Below are positions 16,609 to 28,224 of a stretch of 64,000 nucleotides of DNA, piece by piece. The DNA is from Microbispora siamensis (lineage in GTDB: Bacteria; Actinomycetota; Actinomycetes; Streptosporangiales; Streptosporangiaceae): the NCBI RefSeq assembly GCF_016863095.1, contig NZ_BOOF01000010.1, forward strand, positions 101,263 through 165,262, read 5' to 3'. The notes beneath the pieces are model-generated. The model ran no database searches. It saw only the letters and a program-made list of their open reading frames with translations, and was not told the DNA's origin. The position numbers and the translations under genes were made by a program. The first letter of the stretch is position 1. Each line of letters opens with the position of its first letter.

Positions 16609-18456
16609 TCAGAAGTTGGAGATGACGGCGGTGAACACCTCGTCGATGCTTCCCGGCTTGCGCGAATCGTAGGCCGCGGCGTCCGTGGTCTGCGAGATGC
16701 GCCGCAGGACGTTGAGGTCGGCGTCGCCGCCGTACGCGATGGTGAACATCCGCACGGTCTCCTGCCCGGCCTCCTTGCGCAGGTCGGGCAGCAGGTTCTC
16801 GAGCGAGATGGAGTTGTTGTCCTCGTTCTTGCCGTCCGTCAGGAACACGACCGCGTTGATCGCGTCGCCGCTCTGGTGCCGCAGCACGTACTGGTAGGAC
16901 GCGAGGGCCGTGTCGTACAACCCCGTGCCGCCGTTGGGGATCAGGCCGTTGATGCGGCTCTTGAGCCGCGACTGGTTGTTCCTGCCCAGGGGGACGAGCT
17001 CGCGGTAGTCCTTGTCGCCGTCCTGCTTGAGGCTGAACATCCACAGGCCGACGCGGTCGTTCGGGCCGAACTGCGGCAGCGCGTTGATCGCGGCCTGCTT
17101 GGCGAGGTCGAGCTTGGTCTTGCCGGTGCCCTTGACGTCGGCGCCCATCGAGCCGGAGACGTCCATCACCATCAGCACGTTGGCGGGCTTGCGCAACTCG
17201 GCCCAGCTCTTGAGGATCCGGTCCAGCACCTGCGGAGTCGGGGTGCTGAGCGTGGTCGCCGGCTGCTTGGGGTCGAGGCCGTTGGCGGTCGTGATGAGGT
17301 CGCCCGGCTTGCTGTCGAACGACCGGAAGGCGTACTTCTCGAACTCCCGCTGCCGATCGGGCTCCCGCAGGTACTTCAGGAAGTCCGCCGCCGCGGCCTT
17401 CTTCGCGGCGTCCGCCCAGGACAGCACGGCGTACGGGTGGTCGGAGAAGAGCGTGCCCTCCTTGGGATAGATCGCCACCAGCGGCACCTTCGGCTTGGCG
17501 TGGTCGCCGAGCGTCTTGGGGTCGCCCGTCGGGTTGCCCTGGTTGTAGTCCCACACCGACTTCTCCTCCACCGTCACGGCGGAGATGTACGACATGGCCG
17601 TCCCCGAGTCGTCGGCGTGCTGGAGGTTGGACAGGAAGGTGAGAGTGGTGTCGCCGTAGTGGACGATCGACCGCTCGACCCCCTTGACGAAGTCACGCGT
17701 CCTGGGCGCAGCGACGTCCCGTTCCGTCAGGTCGCCCGACAGCCCCGTGGCCGCGAAGTACGCTCCGACGGTCGCGTTGAGGCCGGAAGTGGAGAAGTTC
17801 GGGTTCGTCTTGCCGAGACGGAACTTGCCCCACTCCGGGTGGTCGTACTTCGCCCAGCCCTTGGGGTCGTTGGCGAGGTCCAGGATGTCCGACCAGCCGA
17901 TCTTCTTGGACGGCCAGCCGAGCGCCTGGGCCATCGGCTTGGGCATCGCGATGACCAGCGGAGACGTGGCGATCGTCGGGTTGTCCGCGGACACCGGCGA
18001 CGCCTGGTCGCCGCCCTCGACGCGCTGCCGCAGGAGGGTGACCCAGCCGGTGCTCGCCGGCGTCCAGACGTCCGGCTTCGGACCGTCCTGCCGCTCGTCC
18101 CAGCCGCGTGCCAGGGCCTGCATCGCCCCGCCGGACGCCTTGGAGTTCACGACGACGTCCACGCACTGCCCGTCCACCTTGTGGCCGTTGTAGCCGTTGG
18201 CCATCGTGCGCAGCAGTTCGGCCTTCTCGCTCGATGCGGCGATGGTCAGCGTGATCCCGTCGTCGCCGCAGGCGCGTCTGCTCGCGTTCCCGCCCTCGTT
18301 GTCACCGCCGTTCCCGCCGCCGCCCGAGACCCCGCCGAACAGCAGCTTCAGCCCGACGATGAGCGCTCCCGCGAAGATGACCGCGATGACGAACGGAGCC
18401 ACGCTGCGGCGGCGCTTCTGCTGCGGTGGGGGGTACACGGTCTCCTCCATTGCCAC
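16609..18456 (-). CDS. Solute-binding plus von Willebrand A domain protein
   Basis: A 615-residue membrane-anchored protein. A transmembrane segment lies at about 19-42 (SVAPFVIAVIFAGALIVGLKLL), followed by a Gly/Asn linker. Residues 62-390 form a periplasmic-binding-like domain (ITLTIAASSEKAELL, then GWSDILDLANDPKGW), as in family 1 solute-binding proteins. Residues 430-610 are a VWA domain with a complete metal-ion site: DVSGSMG, the Thr in GGTGLYD, and the Asp in FLTDGK. This fusion is known in actinobacteria but has no assigned role. GTG 18456 follows an AGG; ATG 18450 is possible. It probably binds a ligand at the cell surface. Confidence 0.85.
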   Translation of the reverse strand: MAMEETVYPPPQQKRRRSVAPFVIAVIFAGALIVGLKLLFGGVSGGGGNGGDNEGGNASRRACGDDGITLTIAASSEKAELLRTMANGYNGHKVDGQCVDVVVNSKASGGAMQALARGWDERQDGPKPDVWTPASTGWVTLLRQRVEGGDQASPVSADNPTIATSPLVIAMPKPMAQALGWPSKKIGWSDILDLANDPKGWAKYDHPEWGKFRLGKTNPNFSTSGLNATVGAYFAATGLSGDLTERDVAAPRTRDFVKGVERSIVHYGDTTLTFLSNLQHADDSGTAMSYISAVTVEEKSVWDYNQGNPTGDPKTLGDHAKPKVPLVAIYPKEGTLFSDHPYAVLSWADAAKKAAAADFLKYLREPDRQREFEKYAFRSFDSKPGDLITTANGLDPKQPATTLSTPTPQVLDRILKSWAELRKPANVLMVMDVSGSMGADVKGTGKTKLDLAKQAAINALPQFGPNDRVGLWMFSLKQDGDKDYRELVPLGRNNQSRLKSRINGLIPNGGTGLYDTALASYQYVLRHQSGDAINAVVFLTDGKNEDNNSISLENLLPDLRKEAGQETVRMFTIAYGGDADLNVLRRISQTTDAAAYDSRKPGSIDEVFTAVISNF

Positions 18457-18642
18457 GGGATACCTGCATTTATCCCGACGAACGGCGGATCACGTTAGTT
18501 GCCGATCATCTCGTCCTGCTAACGCCCCAGCCCCGTTCCCACGCCCATCCACAGAACCGACCCAGAGTAAAAGTGCCATCCCGGCGACGCGCCTCGGCTC
18601 GGGCGGAAGTCGTCGCCGGGAAGGCCGGTCGCCGAGGGGCGG

Positions 18643-19257
18643 TCAGGGCGAGATGCGGCGGTGGACGAGCTCGACCAGGGTCGCGTGCACGTCCTCGACC
18701 GGCTGGTCGGGGCGCAGCGCGCGCCGCTCGATGGCGACGGTGAGCACCATGCCGAAGACGGCCGTGGCGGCGGTGCCGGTGTCGAACCCGGGGCGCAGCT
18801 CGCCGGCCTCCACCGCGTCCGCGAGGACCCGCTCGTACACCGCGAGCACGCTCGTACGCAGCCGCAGGACGGCGTCCTGCCACGCCGCCCGCCACAGCTC
18901 GGCCAGCAGCACCCGGGCGAACGGCCCGTACTCGTCGAAGAAGCGGAGCTGGGCGAGCATGAGCGCGTCGAGCACGGCGACCGGTGACGTGGCGGGGCCG
19001 CGCGCGGCCTCGGCGAGGGCGCCGGCGAGCCGTTCGATGCCGTGGTCGAGCAGGCCGGCGAACAGCGCCTCCTTGCTGCCGAAGTTGTAGAAGACGGTGC
19101 CCTTGGCCACCCCGGCGCGTTCGGCGATCGCGTCGACGGTCGTGGCGGCGAAGCCCTGCTCGGCGATGAGGTCGGCCGCGGCCCGGTACAGCCGCTGCCG
19201 CGTCTCGGCCCGCCTGCCGCCCTGCTCCTTCGCCGGACCGTCGGCCGGGCGGCTCAC
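18643..19257 (-). CDS. TetR-family regulator of the YhgE/Pip operon
   Basis: A 204-residue TetR protein: HTH at about 18-62 (IAERAGVAKGTVFYNFGSKEALFAGLL) and an all-helical C-terminal domain. The GTG start at 19257 overlaps the stop of the YhgE/Pip gene (GTGA), so it is the third gene of the operon 22429-18643. An 11-base-arm inverted repeat before the first gene is the obvious operator, giving a negative feedback loop. Confidence 0.88.
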   Translation of the reverse strand: MSRPADGPAKEQGGRRAETRQRLYRAAADLIAEQGFAATTVDAIAERAGVAKGTVFYNFGSKEALFAGLLDHGIERLAGALAEAARGPATSPVAVLDALMLAQLRFFDEYGPFARVLLAELWRAAWQDAVLRLRTSVLAVYERVLADAVEAGELRPGFDTGTAATAVFGMVLTVAIERRALRPDQPVEDVHATLVELVHRRISP

Positions 19258-21602
19258 AGCGACAGCTCCGGCTTGAGGCGGCGCATCGACCACGTACGGC
19301 CGCGGTGGACGGCGAGCACGGTGAGCGCGAGACCGAGGGCGACGAACGCGGACAGCACGCCGCAAGCCTGCCACACCACGGCGGTGTCGCCACCGCTGAT
19401 GAGGCGGCGCATCGCCGACACCACCCAGCTCATCGGCAGCCACGGCGAGATGGCCTGGAAGAACCCGGGGGAGGTCTCGATCGGATAGGTGCCCGCCGAC
19501 GAGGTGAGCTGCAGCATGAGCAGCGCCAGCACCGCCACCCGTCCGGGCGGTCCGAGCAGCGCGTTGACCGCCTGCACGATGGCGAGGAACGCCGCCGCGA
19601 CCAGCACGAGGAAGGCCACCACGCCCGGCCAGTTCGCCGCCTCCAGGCCCAGGCCGAAGCGCAGCACGGCGAGCAGCACCGCCACCTGGAGCGTCCCCAT
19701 CGCGAGCCCCGGCAGCCAGCCCGCGAGGGCCGTGCGCCACGCCGGCGCCGACCCGGCGAGCAGGCGCGGGTTGACCGGCCGCAGCACCATGTACGTCACC
19801 ATCGCGCCGACCCACAAGGCGAGCGGCACGAAGAACGGCGCAAATCCGGTCCCGTAGTTGGGCACCTCGTTGTCCACCTCGGTGGCGAGCCGGACGGGGT
19901 CGCTCATCATGTCCGTACGGCTGTCGCGCTCCTGCGTGCCGTAGTCGGGGATCTGGGCGGCCCCGTCGCCGAGCTTGCCGGCCAGCTCGCCCGAGCCGTC
20001 GGTCAGTTTGACCAGCCCGGAGTCGAGCTTGCCTGCGCCCCGCTCCAGCTTGCCGATGCCGTTGTCGAGCTTGCCCGCACCGGAGGCGAGCGAGGCGAGG
20101 CCGGTGTTGAGACTGCTCGCTCCGTTGTCGAGCCTGGCCAGGCCGGTGGACAGGCTCGACGCACCGCCGTTCAGCGTGCCGAGGCCGCGGGACAGTGAGG
20201 TGGCCCCGCTCAGCGCCTTGCCCGTGCCGTCGCGGAGGCCGGAGGCTCCGTCGGCCAGTTGCCTGAGCCCCTTGTCGAGCTGGTTGAACTTGTCGCGGGC
20301 GTCGTCCAGCGCGCTGCCGAGGCCGGGTGCGGCGGCGGCGAGCTCGCGGGCGTCGTCCGCCACCGCCCGTGCCGTACCGGCGAGGTCGTCGAGCCTGCCC
20401 GCCTGGGTACCGAGGCGGTTCTGCAGCCGTCCGGCGGCCGACGCGAGGTCGCCCGCCGACCCGGCGGCCCGCTCGACCAGCGCGCGCAGCTCGGGATCGG
20501 CGTCGGGATGGGTGTTCAGCCAGCGCTGGACGGCGCGCAGGTCCTGCCTGGCCGTGCCGGCCGAGCCCTGCACCTCCTGCGGCAGGCCGTCGAGCGCGTC
20601 GGCGAAGCCGTCGGCGCCCTTCGCGAGGGTGAGCGCGGCCTGCCGGATGCGGTCGCCGTTCTTCTCCAGCACGGGGACGTATTCGTCGGCCGCCCGGTTG
20701 ACCGTGGGAGACAGGGTGTGGACCTGGCGGTAGACCTCGCGGTTGCCCTCGGCCAGTTTGGCCGCCCCCTTGTCGAGCGCGGACAGGCCCTTGCGCAGGT
20801 CGGCCGCGCCCGCGGCCGCCTTCGACAGGCCGGAGGACAGGGCGGCCGAGCCGGTCCTGGCCTGGTGCAGTCCGTTCGTCAGCTGCTTCGACCCGCTGTA
20901 CAGGGCGTCGGCTCCGGACGACAGCTTGCCGGTCGCGTTCTGCGCGGACCCGAGCCCCTTGGCCAGCGAGGCGGCGCCGTCGCTCGCGGCGGCGGCTCCG
21001 TCGTGCAACCGGTCGGCGCCGTCGGCCGCCTGGGCGGTCTTGTCGTGCAGTTCGCCGAAGGACAGGAAGATCTGGTCCAGGTAGTCCTTGACCGCGCTGC
21101 GCCCGGCCGCCTCCTTGACCTCCCGGAACACGGCGTCCGAGATCGTGCGCATGATGTAGCTGCGCCCGGTGTCCACCCGTACGCCGAGCTGGGCCGGGCG
21201 CGGCGTGCCGTCGCCGGACGGTGAGGCGAGGTCGGCGCTGAAGTCGGCCGGGATCGTGAGCGACAGGTAGTAACGGCCCTCGCGGACGCCCCTGTCGGCC
21301 TCGGCCGCGTCGACCCGGTGCCAGGCGAAGACCTTGCGGTTCTCCAGTTCGGAGGCGAGTTCACGGCCCGCGTCCACCGTGCTCGGCGGGCCTCCCGCGG
21401 CGCCGGCTGCGGTGGCGGGACGGTCCTCCACGACGAGGGCCACCGGTACGCGGCTCAGGTTCCCCTGGGGATCCCAGAACGACCACAGGTAGAGCCCGGC
21501 GTACAGCAGGGGCAGCATGATCACGGCGACCAGCGCGGCCCTGGTGAGCCGCGAGCGCATGAACCTGCGCAGTTCGAGCCGGCCGGGGAGGGGCGCCTTC
21601 AT
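19254..21602 (-). CDS. YhgE/Pip-domain membrane protein
   Basis: A 782-residue protein with the YhgE/Pip layout: one transmembrane helix near 22-42, a long outer region, and about five helices at the C-terminus (from about 575 on). The outer region (about 190-550) carries degenerate repeats with LxxGxxxL spacing, for example GAASLAKGLGSAQ and GASSLSTGLARLDNGASS, that predict a long helical rod. Relatives include the lactococcal phage infection protein Pip; their cellular role is mostly unclear, although ABC-2-type transport is proposed from the C-terminal part. Coupled by ATGA to the ABC ATPase upstream and by GTGA to the TetR gene downstream. Confidence 0.88.
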   Translation of the reverse strand: MKAPLPGRLELRRFMRSRLTRAALVAVIMLPLLYAGLYLWSFWDPQGNLSRVPVALVVEDRPATAAGAAGGPPSTVDAGRELASELENRKVFAWHRVDAAEADRGVREGRYYLSLTIPADFSADLASPSGDGTPRPAQLGVRVDTGRSYIMRTISDAVFREVKEAAGRSAVKDYLDQIFLSFGELHDKTAQAADGADRLHDGAAAASDGAASLAKGLGSAQNATGKLSSGADALYSGSKQLTNGLHQARTGSAALSSGLSKAAAGAADLRKGLSALDKGAAKLAEGNREVYRQVHTLSPTVNRAADEYVPVLEKNGDRIRQAALTLAKGADGFADALDGLPQEVQGSAGTARQDLRAVQRWLNTHPDADPELRALVERAAGSAGDLASAAGRLQNRLGTQAGRLDDLAGTARAVADDARELAAAAPGLGSALDDARDKFNQLDKGLRQLADGASGLRDGTGKALSGATSLSRGLGTLNGGASSLSTGLARLDNGASSLNTGLASLASGAGKLDNGIGKLERGAGKLDSGLVKLTDGSGELAGKLGDGAAQIPDYGTQERDSRTDMMSDPVRLATEVDNEVPNYGTGFAPFFVPLALWVGAMVTYMVLRPVNPRLLAGSAPAWRTALAGWLPGLAMGTLQVAVLLAVLRFGLGLEAANWPGVVAFLVLVAAAFLAIVQAVNALLGPPGRVAVLALLMLQLTSSAGTYPIETSPGFFQAISPWLPMSWVVSAMRRLISGGDTAVVWQACGVLSAFVALGLALTVLAVHRGRTWSMRRLKPELSL

Positions 21603-22429
21603 CGCCGCTCTCCTTCCTCGGTCTCATCGGCGTGCGCCGCCCCGGTGTCGTCTCCCGGGTCGTCTCCGATGACGGGCGGCGGGGGAGGCGGGGGAGCGGG
21701 GACGGGCAGCGGCAGCAGCGTGGTGGCCACGCCGGTCGCCTCCTCGGCATCGGTGCACGCCGCGACGATGGTGAGCCCCTGGTCGGCGAGGCCGCGCAGG
21801 ATGTCCCACATTTCGTGCCGCCTGCCGGCGGGGATGCCGGTGTCGGCCTCGTCCACGAGGAGCAGGCCCGGCTGGTCGAGGAGGGCGAGCGCGACGCCCA
21901 GCCGCACCGCCTGGTCCCGGGTGAGTTCCCTGGTCAGGGTCCGATCGCCGTGTGGTAGCGCGTCCGGGTCGAGGCCGGCGTGGGCGAGCGCCGACCGCGC
22001 GGCGTCCGGGTGCCGCCTGCGCCACAGGAACCCGTGCGGGCGCAGCCGCTCCTGCAGGTGCTCCCGTACGGACAGGGCGTCGTCGAACGGGTTCACCTCC
22101 GTGAAGAGCCCGAGTGCGGCGATCTGCCTGATCCTGCGGGGCGTCGCCAGGCCGCCGACGGTGAGCGTCCCCTCGGTGGGCTTCATCCGTCCCGCGAGGG
22201 TGAGCAGCAGGCTCGTACGGCCGCTGCCCGCCTCGCCCGTGACGACGGTGAGCGTTCCGGGGGCCGCGTGCAGGGAGACGTGCCGGTACACCCAGCCGTG
22301 ACCACCCCGCACGCCCAGCCCTCGCGCCTCCACCTCGACGCCTTCGAACACGCCGGCCACGGGGCCGGACGGCTCGGCGGGAGTTCCGGCTGAGGGGGTG
22401 ACGTCCCCGGCGGTTCGCCCGGTATCCAC
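21599..22429 (-). CDS. Degenerate ABC ATP-binding protein partnering YhgE/Pip
   Basis: A 276-residue ABC-type nucleotide-binding protein. Walker A reads GEAGSGRTS, with Arg for the essential Lys; the signature LSGGQ is LTRDQ; Walker B LLLVDEAD is intact; the switch histidine is missing (VAACTDAEE). Catalysis may therefore be weak or lost, although Arg-form Walker A seems common in this actinobacterial group. The C-terminus has a run of eight prolines interrupted once (VPAPPPPPPPV). GTG 22429 is chosen because GGAG lies seven bases upstream and because a TTG at 22468 would sit inside the operator. First gene of the ABC-YhgE-TetR operon. Confidence 0.8.
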   Translation of the reverse strand: MDTGRTAGDVTPSAGTPAEPSGPVAGVFEGVEVEARGLGVRGGHGWVYRHVSLHAAPGTLTVVTGEAGSGRTSLLLTLAGRMKPTEGTLTVGGLATPRRIRQIAALGLFTEVNPFDDALSVREHLQERLRPHGFLWRRRHPDAARSALAHAGLDPDALPHGDRTLTRELTRDQAVRLGVALALLDQPGLLLVDEADTGIPAGRRHEMWDILRGLADQGLTIVAACTDAEEATGVATTLLPLPVPAPPPPPPPVIGDDPGDDTGAAHADETEEGERR

Positions 22430-22441
22430 GTCTGTGCTCCG

Positions 22442-22473
22442 TTCTTTTGCACTGACCAGTCGGTGCAAAAGAA
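22442..22473. promoter_or_regulatory. TetR operator of the ABC-YhgE/Pip operon
   Basis: TTCTTTTGCAC (22442-22452) and GTGCAAAAGAA (22463-22473) are perfect 11-base arms around a 10-base spacer, just before the first gene of the operon. The TetR encoded by the last gene is the likely ligand. Confidence 0.65.
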
Positions 22474-22531
22474 TATCGCCGAGGGCTCCTCGCCCTATGC
22501 CCCGCCATGATGTGATTTCACCTACATGCGA

Positions 22532-22563
22532 CGAGGCCCGGTCAGCGGTGACCGGGCCTCGTG
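22532..22563. terminator. Strong hairpin terminator after the dioxygenase gene
   Basis: ACGAGGCCCGGTCA and TGACCGGGCCTCGT form a perfect 14-bp stem with a 4-base loop, 20 bases beyond the reverse-strand stop at 22583. No long T run, as usual in high-GC actinobacteria. Confidence 0.75.
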
Positions 22564-22582
22564 GTTCGCGCTCAGCCGACGC

Positions 22583-23419
22583 TCAGCCGATGCGCTGCCA
22601 GAGCGCCGGCACGTTCGGGGGCTCCCAGCCGGCCTGCGCGGTGTGTCCCTGGAGGCAGCGATAGGTCGAGCCGCCGTAGGTGACCGTGTCGCCGGCCGCG
22701 TACGTCCGGCCGGCCTGCCAGGTCCCCCCGGGGCCGGTCGTCGGGCTGGCGGACGGGCTGCTGCTGGGCGGCGCGCCCTGGACGTTCAGCACGAAGTCGA
22801 ACGTCGCCTCGAGGCCGGCGCCGTTGGTGCGGACGTTCATCAGCAGCCTGGCGTCGTAGATCGTGTCGGTGTTGTTGCGCGGCTCGCCGGGGAAGTACAG
22901 CTGCGTCGTGAGGATGGGCTTGTTGGGGGCCTGTGCCTTCACGTGGATGTGCCGCGTACGTCCCGGGTAGAGCCCGGGGACGATCGTGGTCAGCTTGTAC
23001 GCGCCGTTGGCGTTGGTGTACTGGTGGCCGCGGAAGTTGAAGCCCACGTTGTCGTAGGCGCCGTTGGCGTCCGCCTGCCAGAAGTCCAGCAGCACGTTGG
23101 CGAGCGGCTGGCAGGAGAGCCCGAAGACGTAGCCGCTGACCGTCAGGGGAGTGCCGTTGCCCGGCAGCGTGGTGCGCTGCGGGGAGTTCGGCTTGAAGTA
23201 CGGCCCCTCGATCTGCTCGACCGTCGGCTCATCGTCGTCGTCGCAGAACGGCGTGGGGAGCAGCGGCCCGCCGGTGACGGCGACGTCGCGGGCGAGCGAG
23301 GCATGGGCCGCCGTGCCCGCCAGGATCGACATCGGCGCGCCGATCAGCGCCGCCTTGAGCAGGGTCTTGCGGGTGATCCCGCCGGGCCTTTCCTCGTCTC
23401 CGAGGTCTACGGGTTCCAT
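22583..23419 (-). CDS. Secreted intradiol ring-cleavage dioxygenase with CBM5/12
   Basis: A 278-residue exported enzyme. Residues 15-45 form the signal region (KAALIGAPMSILAGTAAHAS). The intradiol core is at about 60-212, with iron(III) ligands Tyr122 (GAYDN), Tyr151 (LYPGR), His157 and His159 (RHIHV). After a Pro/Ser linker, residues 230-278 form a CBM5/12 carbohydrate-binding module ([30 protein letters not shown]). The enzyme opens catechol-type rings with O2 outside the cell; a Streptomyces enzyme of the same layout binds lignin-like polymers. GGAGG precedes the ATG. The CBM is nearly the same as that of the protease upstream. Confidence 0.9.
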   Translation of the reverse strand: MEPVDLGDEERPGGITRKTLLKAALIGAPMSILAGTAAHASLARDVAVTGGPLLPTPFCDDDDEPTVEQIEGPYFKPNSPQRTTLPGNGTPLTVSGYVFGLSCQPLANVLLDFWQADANGAYDNVGFNFRGHQYTNANGAYKLTTIVPGLYPGRTRHIHVKAQAPNKPILTTQLYFPGEPRNNTDTIYDARLLMNVRTNGAGLEATFDFVLNVQGAPPSSSPSASPTTGPGGTWQAGRTYAAGDTVTYGGSTYRCLQGHTAQAGWEPPNVPALWQRIG

Positions 23420-23449
23420 GGGATTCCTCCATGTGAGGGTCGAGGAGTG

Positions 23450-23501
23450 GAGGAGTCAGGACGACGGCCCCCCTCCGCGAGGTACGCCGCCCTGACTCCT
23501 C
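23450..23501. repeat. Long-loop inverted repeat in the dioxygenase leader
   Basis: GAGGAGTCAGG (23450-23460) and CCTGACTCCTC (23491-23501) are perfect 11-base arms around a 30-base loop, 30 bases before the dioxygenase start on the reverse strand. It could be an operator pair or a leader hairpin. Confidence 0.45.
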
Positions 23502-23531
23502 ACCGGGCGTACGGCTTCCGCCCGGTCGGGA

Positions 23532-23572
23532 GACGTCGCCCCGCTGTGCGCGAGTCAGGCCGGGGCGACGTC
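23532..23572. terminator. Hairpin terminator after the double-protease gene
   Basis: GACGTCGCCCCG (23532-23543) and CGGGGCGACGTC (23561-23572) form a 12-bp stem with a 17-base loop, just past the reverse-strand stop at 23579. Confidence 0.7.
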
Positions 23573-23578
23573 GTGTGG

Positions 23579-26878
<3,300 letters not shown>

Positions 26879-26892
26879 CTATAGGGGGCCGG

Positions 26893-27840
26893 CTAGGGCT
26901 GGGCAAGAGGCCCGTGACGCCCGAGCCAGTCCTGGTAGACCGCCGACTTCTCCGCGTCGGCCCAGTACGCCCGGCGCACCGCCGCCACGAGTTCGGAGAT
27001 GTGCGGATCGACGGGACCGGCCTCGGTCCAGCCGATCAGGTGGCGGAAGCTGAGCGGGGTCCCGGCCAGCGGGCGGATCGCGATGCCCGGGTAGCCGCGG
27101 CTGGTGGCCTGGAACATCCCGACGCAGCGGGACGCGGCGATCAGGTCCACCGCCACGCTGAGGGTGGCCTCGCAGCCGATCTTCGGCACGAACCCCGCCC
27201 GTGCGCAGGCCTCGCCGAAATGCTCGCGGTGGCCGACCTCGATCATTACCGGCAGCGACCACTCCTCCTCGGCGAGGTCGGCCAGGTCGATCTCCTGCCG
27301 GGCGGCCAGGGGATGCGACTCGGCGATGCCGACGAAGATCGGCTCCCAGGCGACCGGCGCGTACCCGACACCGGCGGGCGGTGTGAGCGGGAGACCTGGG
27401 TAATCGGCGAGCGTCGCCAGCTCCAGCCGCCGCGAGCGCAACAGGCTCGGCAGCACGTCCATCGCCTCCTCCGTCCGCAGCGTGACCTCGGCGTCCGGCA
27501 GCAGCTCCCGGAGCGTCCCGATGATGTGCAGCGCGAGGTGGCTGGACATGCAGCCCACGCGCAGCACCCTGCGGCCGGCGAACCGCATGCCGTCACGACG
27601 CAGTTCCTCGAACGCGGGAAGCAGCGAGCGGGAGCGTGCCAGCACCCATTCGCCGAGAGGCGTGGGCGAGGCTCCCTCCCTGCCGCGCTCGAACAGCGGG
27701 CTGCCGAACATCGACTCGATGCGCCGAAGCTGAGCCGTCAGGGACGGCTGGGAGGTCTTCAGCGCGGCGGCGGCCTTGGAGATGCTCCCGTGGTCCGCGA
27801 TGGCGCAGACCGCGCGCAGATGACGCACTTCTAGCTCCAC
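26893..27840 (-). CDS. LysR-family regulator
   Basis: A LysR-type protein of about 315 residues: HTH at 5-62 (GSISKAAAALKTSQPSLTAQLRRIE) and an effector domain with VAVDLIAASRCVGMFQ. The start is uncertain: GTG 27840 gives VELEVRHLRAV, which fits the family N-terminus, but GGAG inside those codons stands six bases before GTG 27828. The frame continues 60 residues upstream without family similarity. It lies between the secreted protease genes (same strand, downstream) and the divergent pectate lyase gene; either could be its target. Confidence 0.85.
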   Translation of the reverse strand: MELEVRHLRAVCAIADHGSISKAAAALKTSQPSLTAQLRRIESMFGSPLFERGREGASPTPLGEWVLARSRSLLPAFEELRRDGMRFAGRRVLRVGCMSSHLALHIIGTLRELLPDAEVTLRTEEAMDVLPSLLRSRRLELATLADYPGLPLTPPAGVGYAPVAWEPIFVGIAESHPLAARQEIDLADLAEEEWSLPVMIEVGHREHFGEACARAGFVPKIGCEATLSVAVDLIAASRCVGMFQATSRGYPGIAIRPLAGTPLSFRHLIGWTEAGPVDPHISELVAAVRRAYWADAEKSAVYQDWLGRHGPLAQP

Positions 27841-28224
27841 GCCACGAGCGTAATAAGTAAAGAAACTTTGCAGTAGACCCCAATGACGGCTCGTCAGACC
27901 TGGTGGCCGCCGTGCGGGGGGGAGCGTGGCGGTCATCCGGCGCCGTCGCCCGCGCGAGTGGGGCGTTCCGCCCGCGTGTCCGTGTTTCATGAAAATTTCA
28001 CCGCCGGGCACCGGGCGCATCGGCTCTCACCTGCTCGAATCGGCCGGCGTCCGGATGGAGCCGTCAACTGGGTGACACAGAGCATTGACCCGCGTTCCCG
28101 AGGTCCGTAATTTTGGCCGTGTTCCGGTTCATGGATGTTGTTCACATTCATGAATTCCCCCTTCGCGGGACCAGGAGTCACCCCCTCGGTCAGGGGTCCT
28201 GCACGACATGCAAGGAGCTCGGCT
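27841..28224. promoter_or_regulatory. Divergent intergenic region, 384 bases
   Basis: No gene is seen. Three AT-rich palindromes stand out against the GC-rich background: TTTCATGAAA (27985-27994), overlapping TGAAAATTTCA (27990-28000), and ATTCATGAAT (28146-28155). These share the core TTCATGAA or TGAAA/TTTCA and may be repeated binding sites. AAGGAG at 28212-28217 is the ribosome site of the pectate lyase gene. Confidence 0.45.

Noticed and set aside
19254..21602. Phage tail tape-measure protein
   Set aside because: The repeats recall a tape measure, but the terminal helices and coupling to an ABC ATPase and TetR fit YhgE/Pip, and no phage genes are near.
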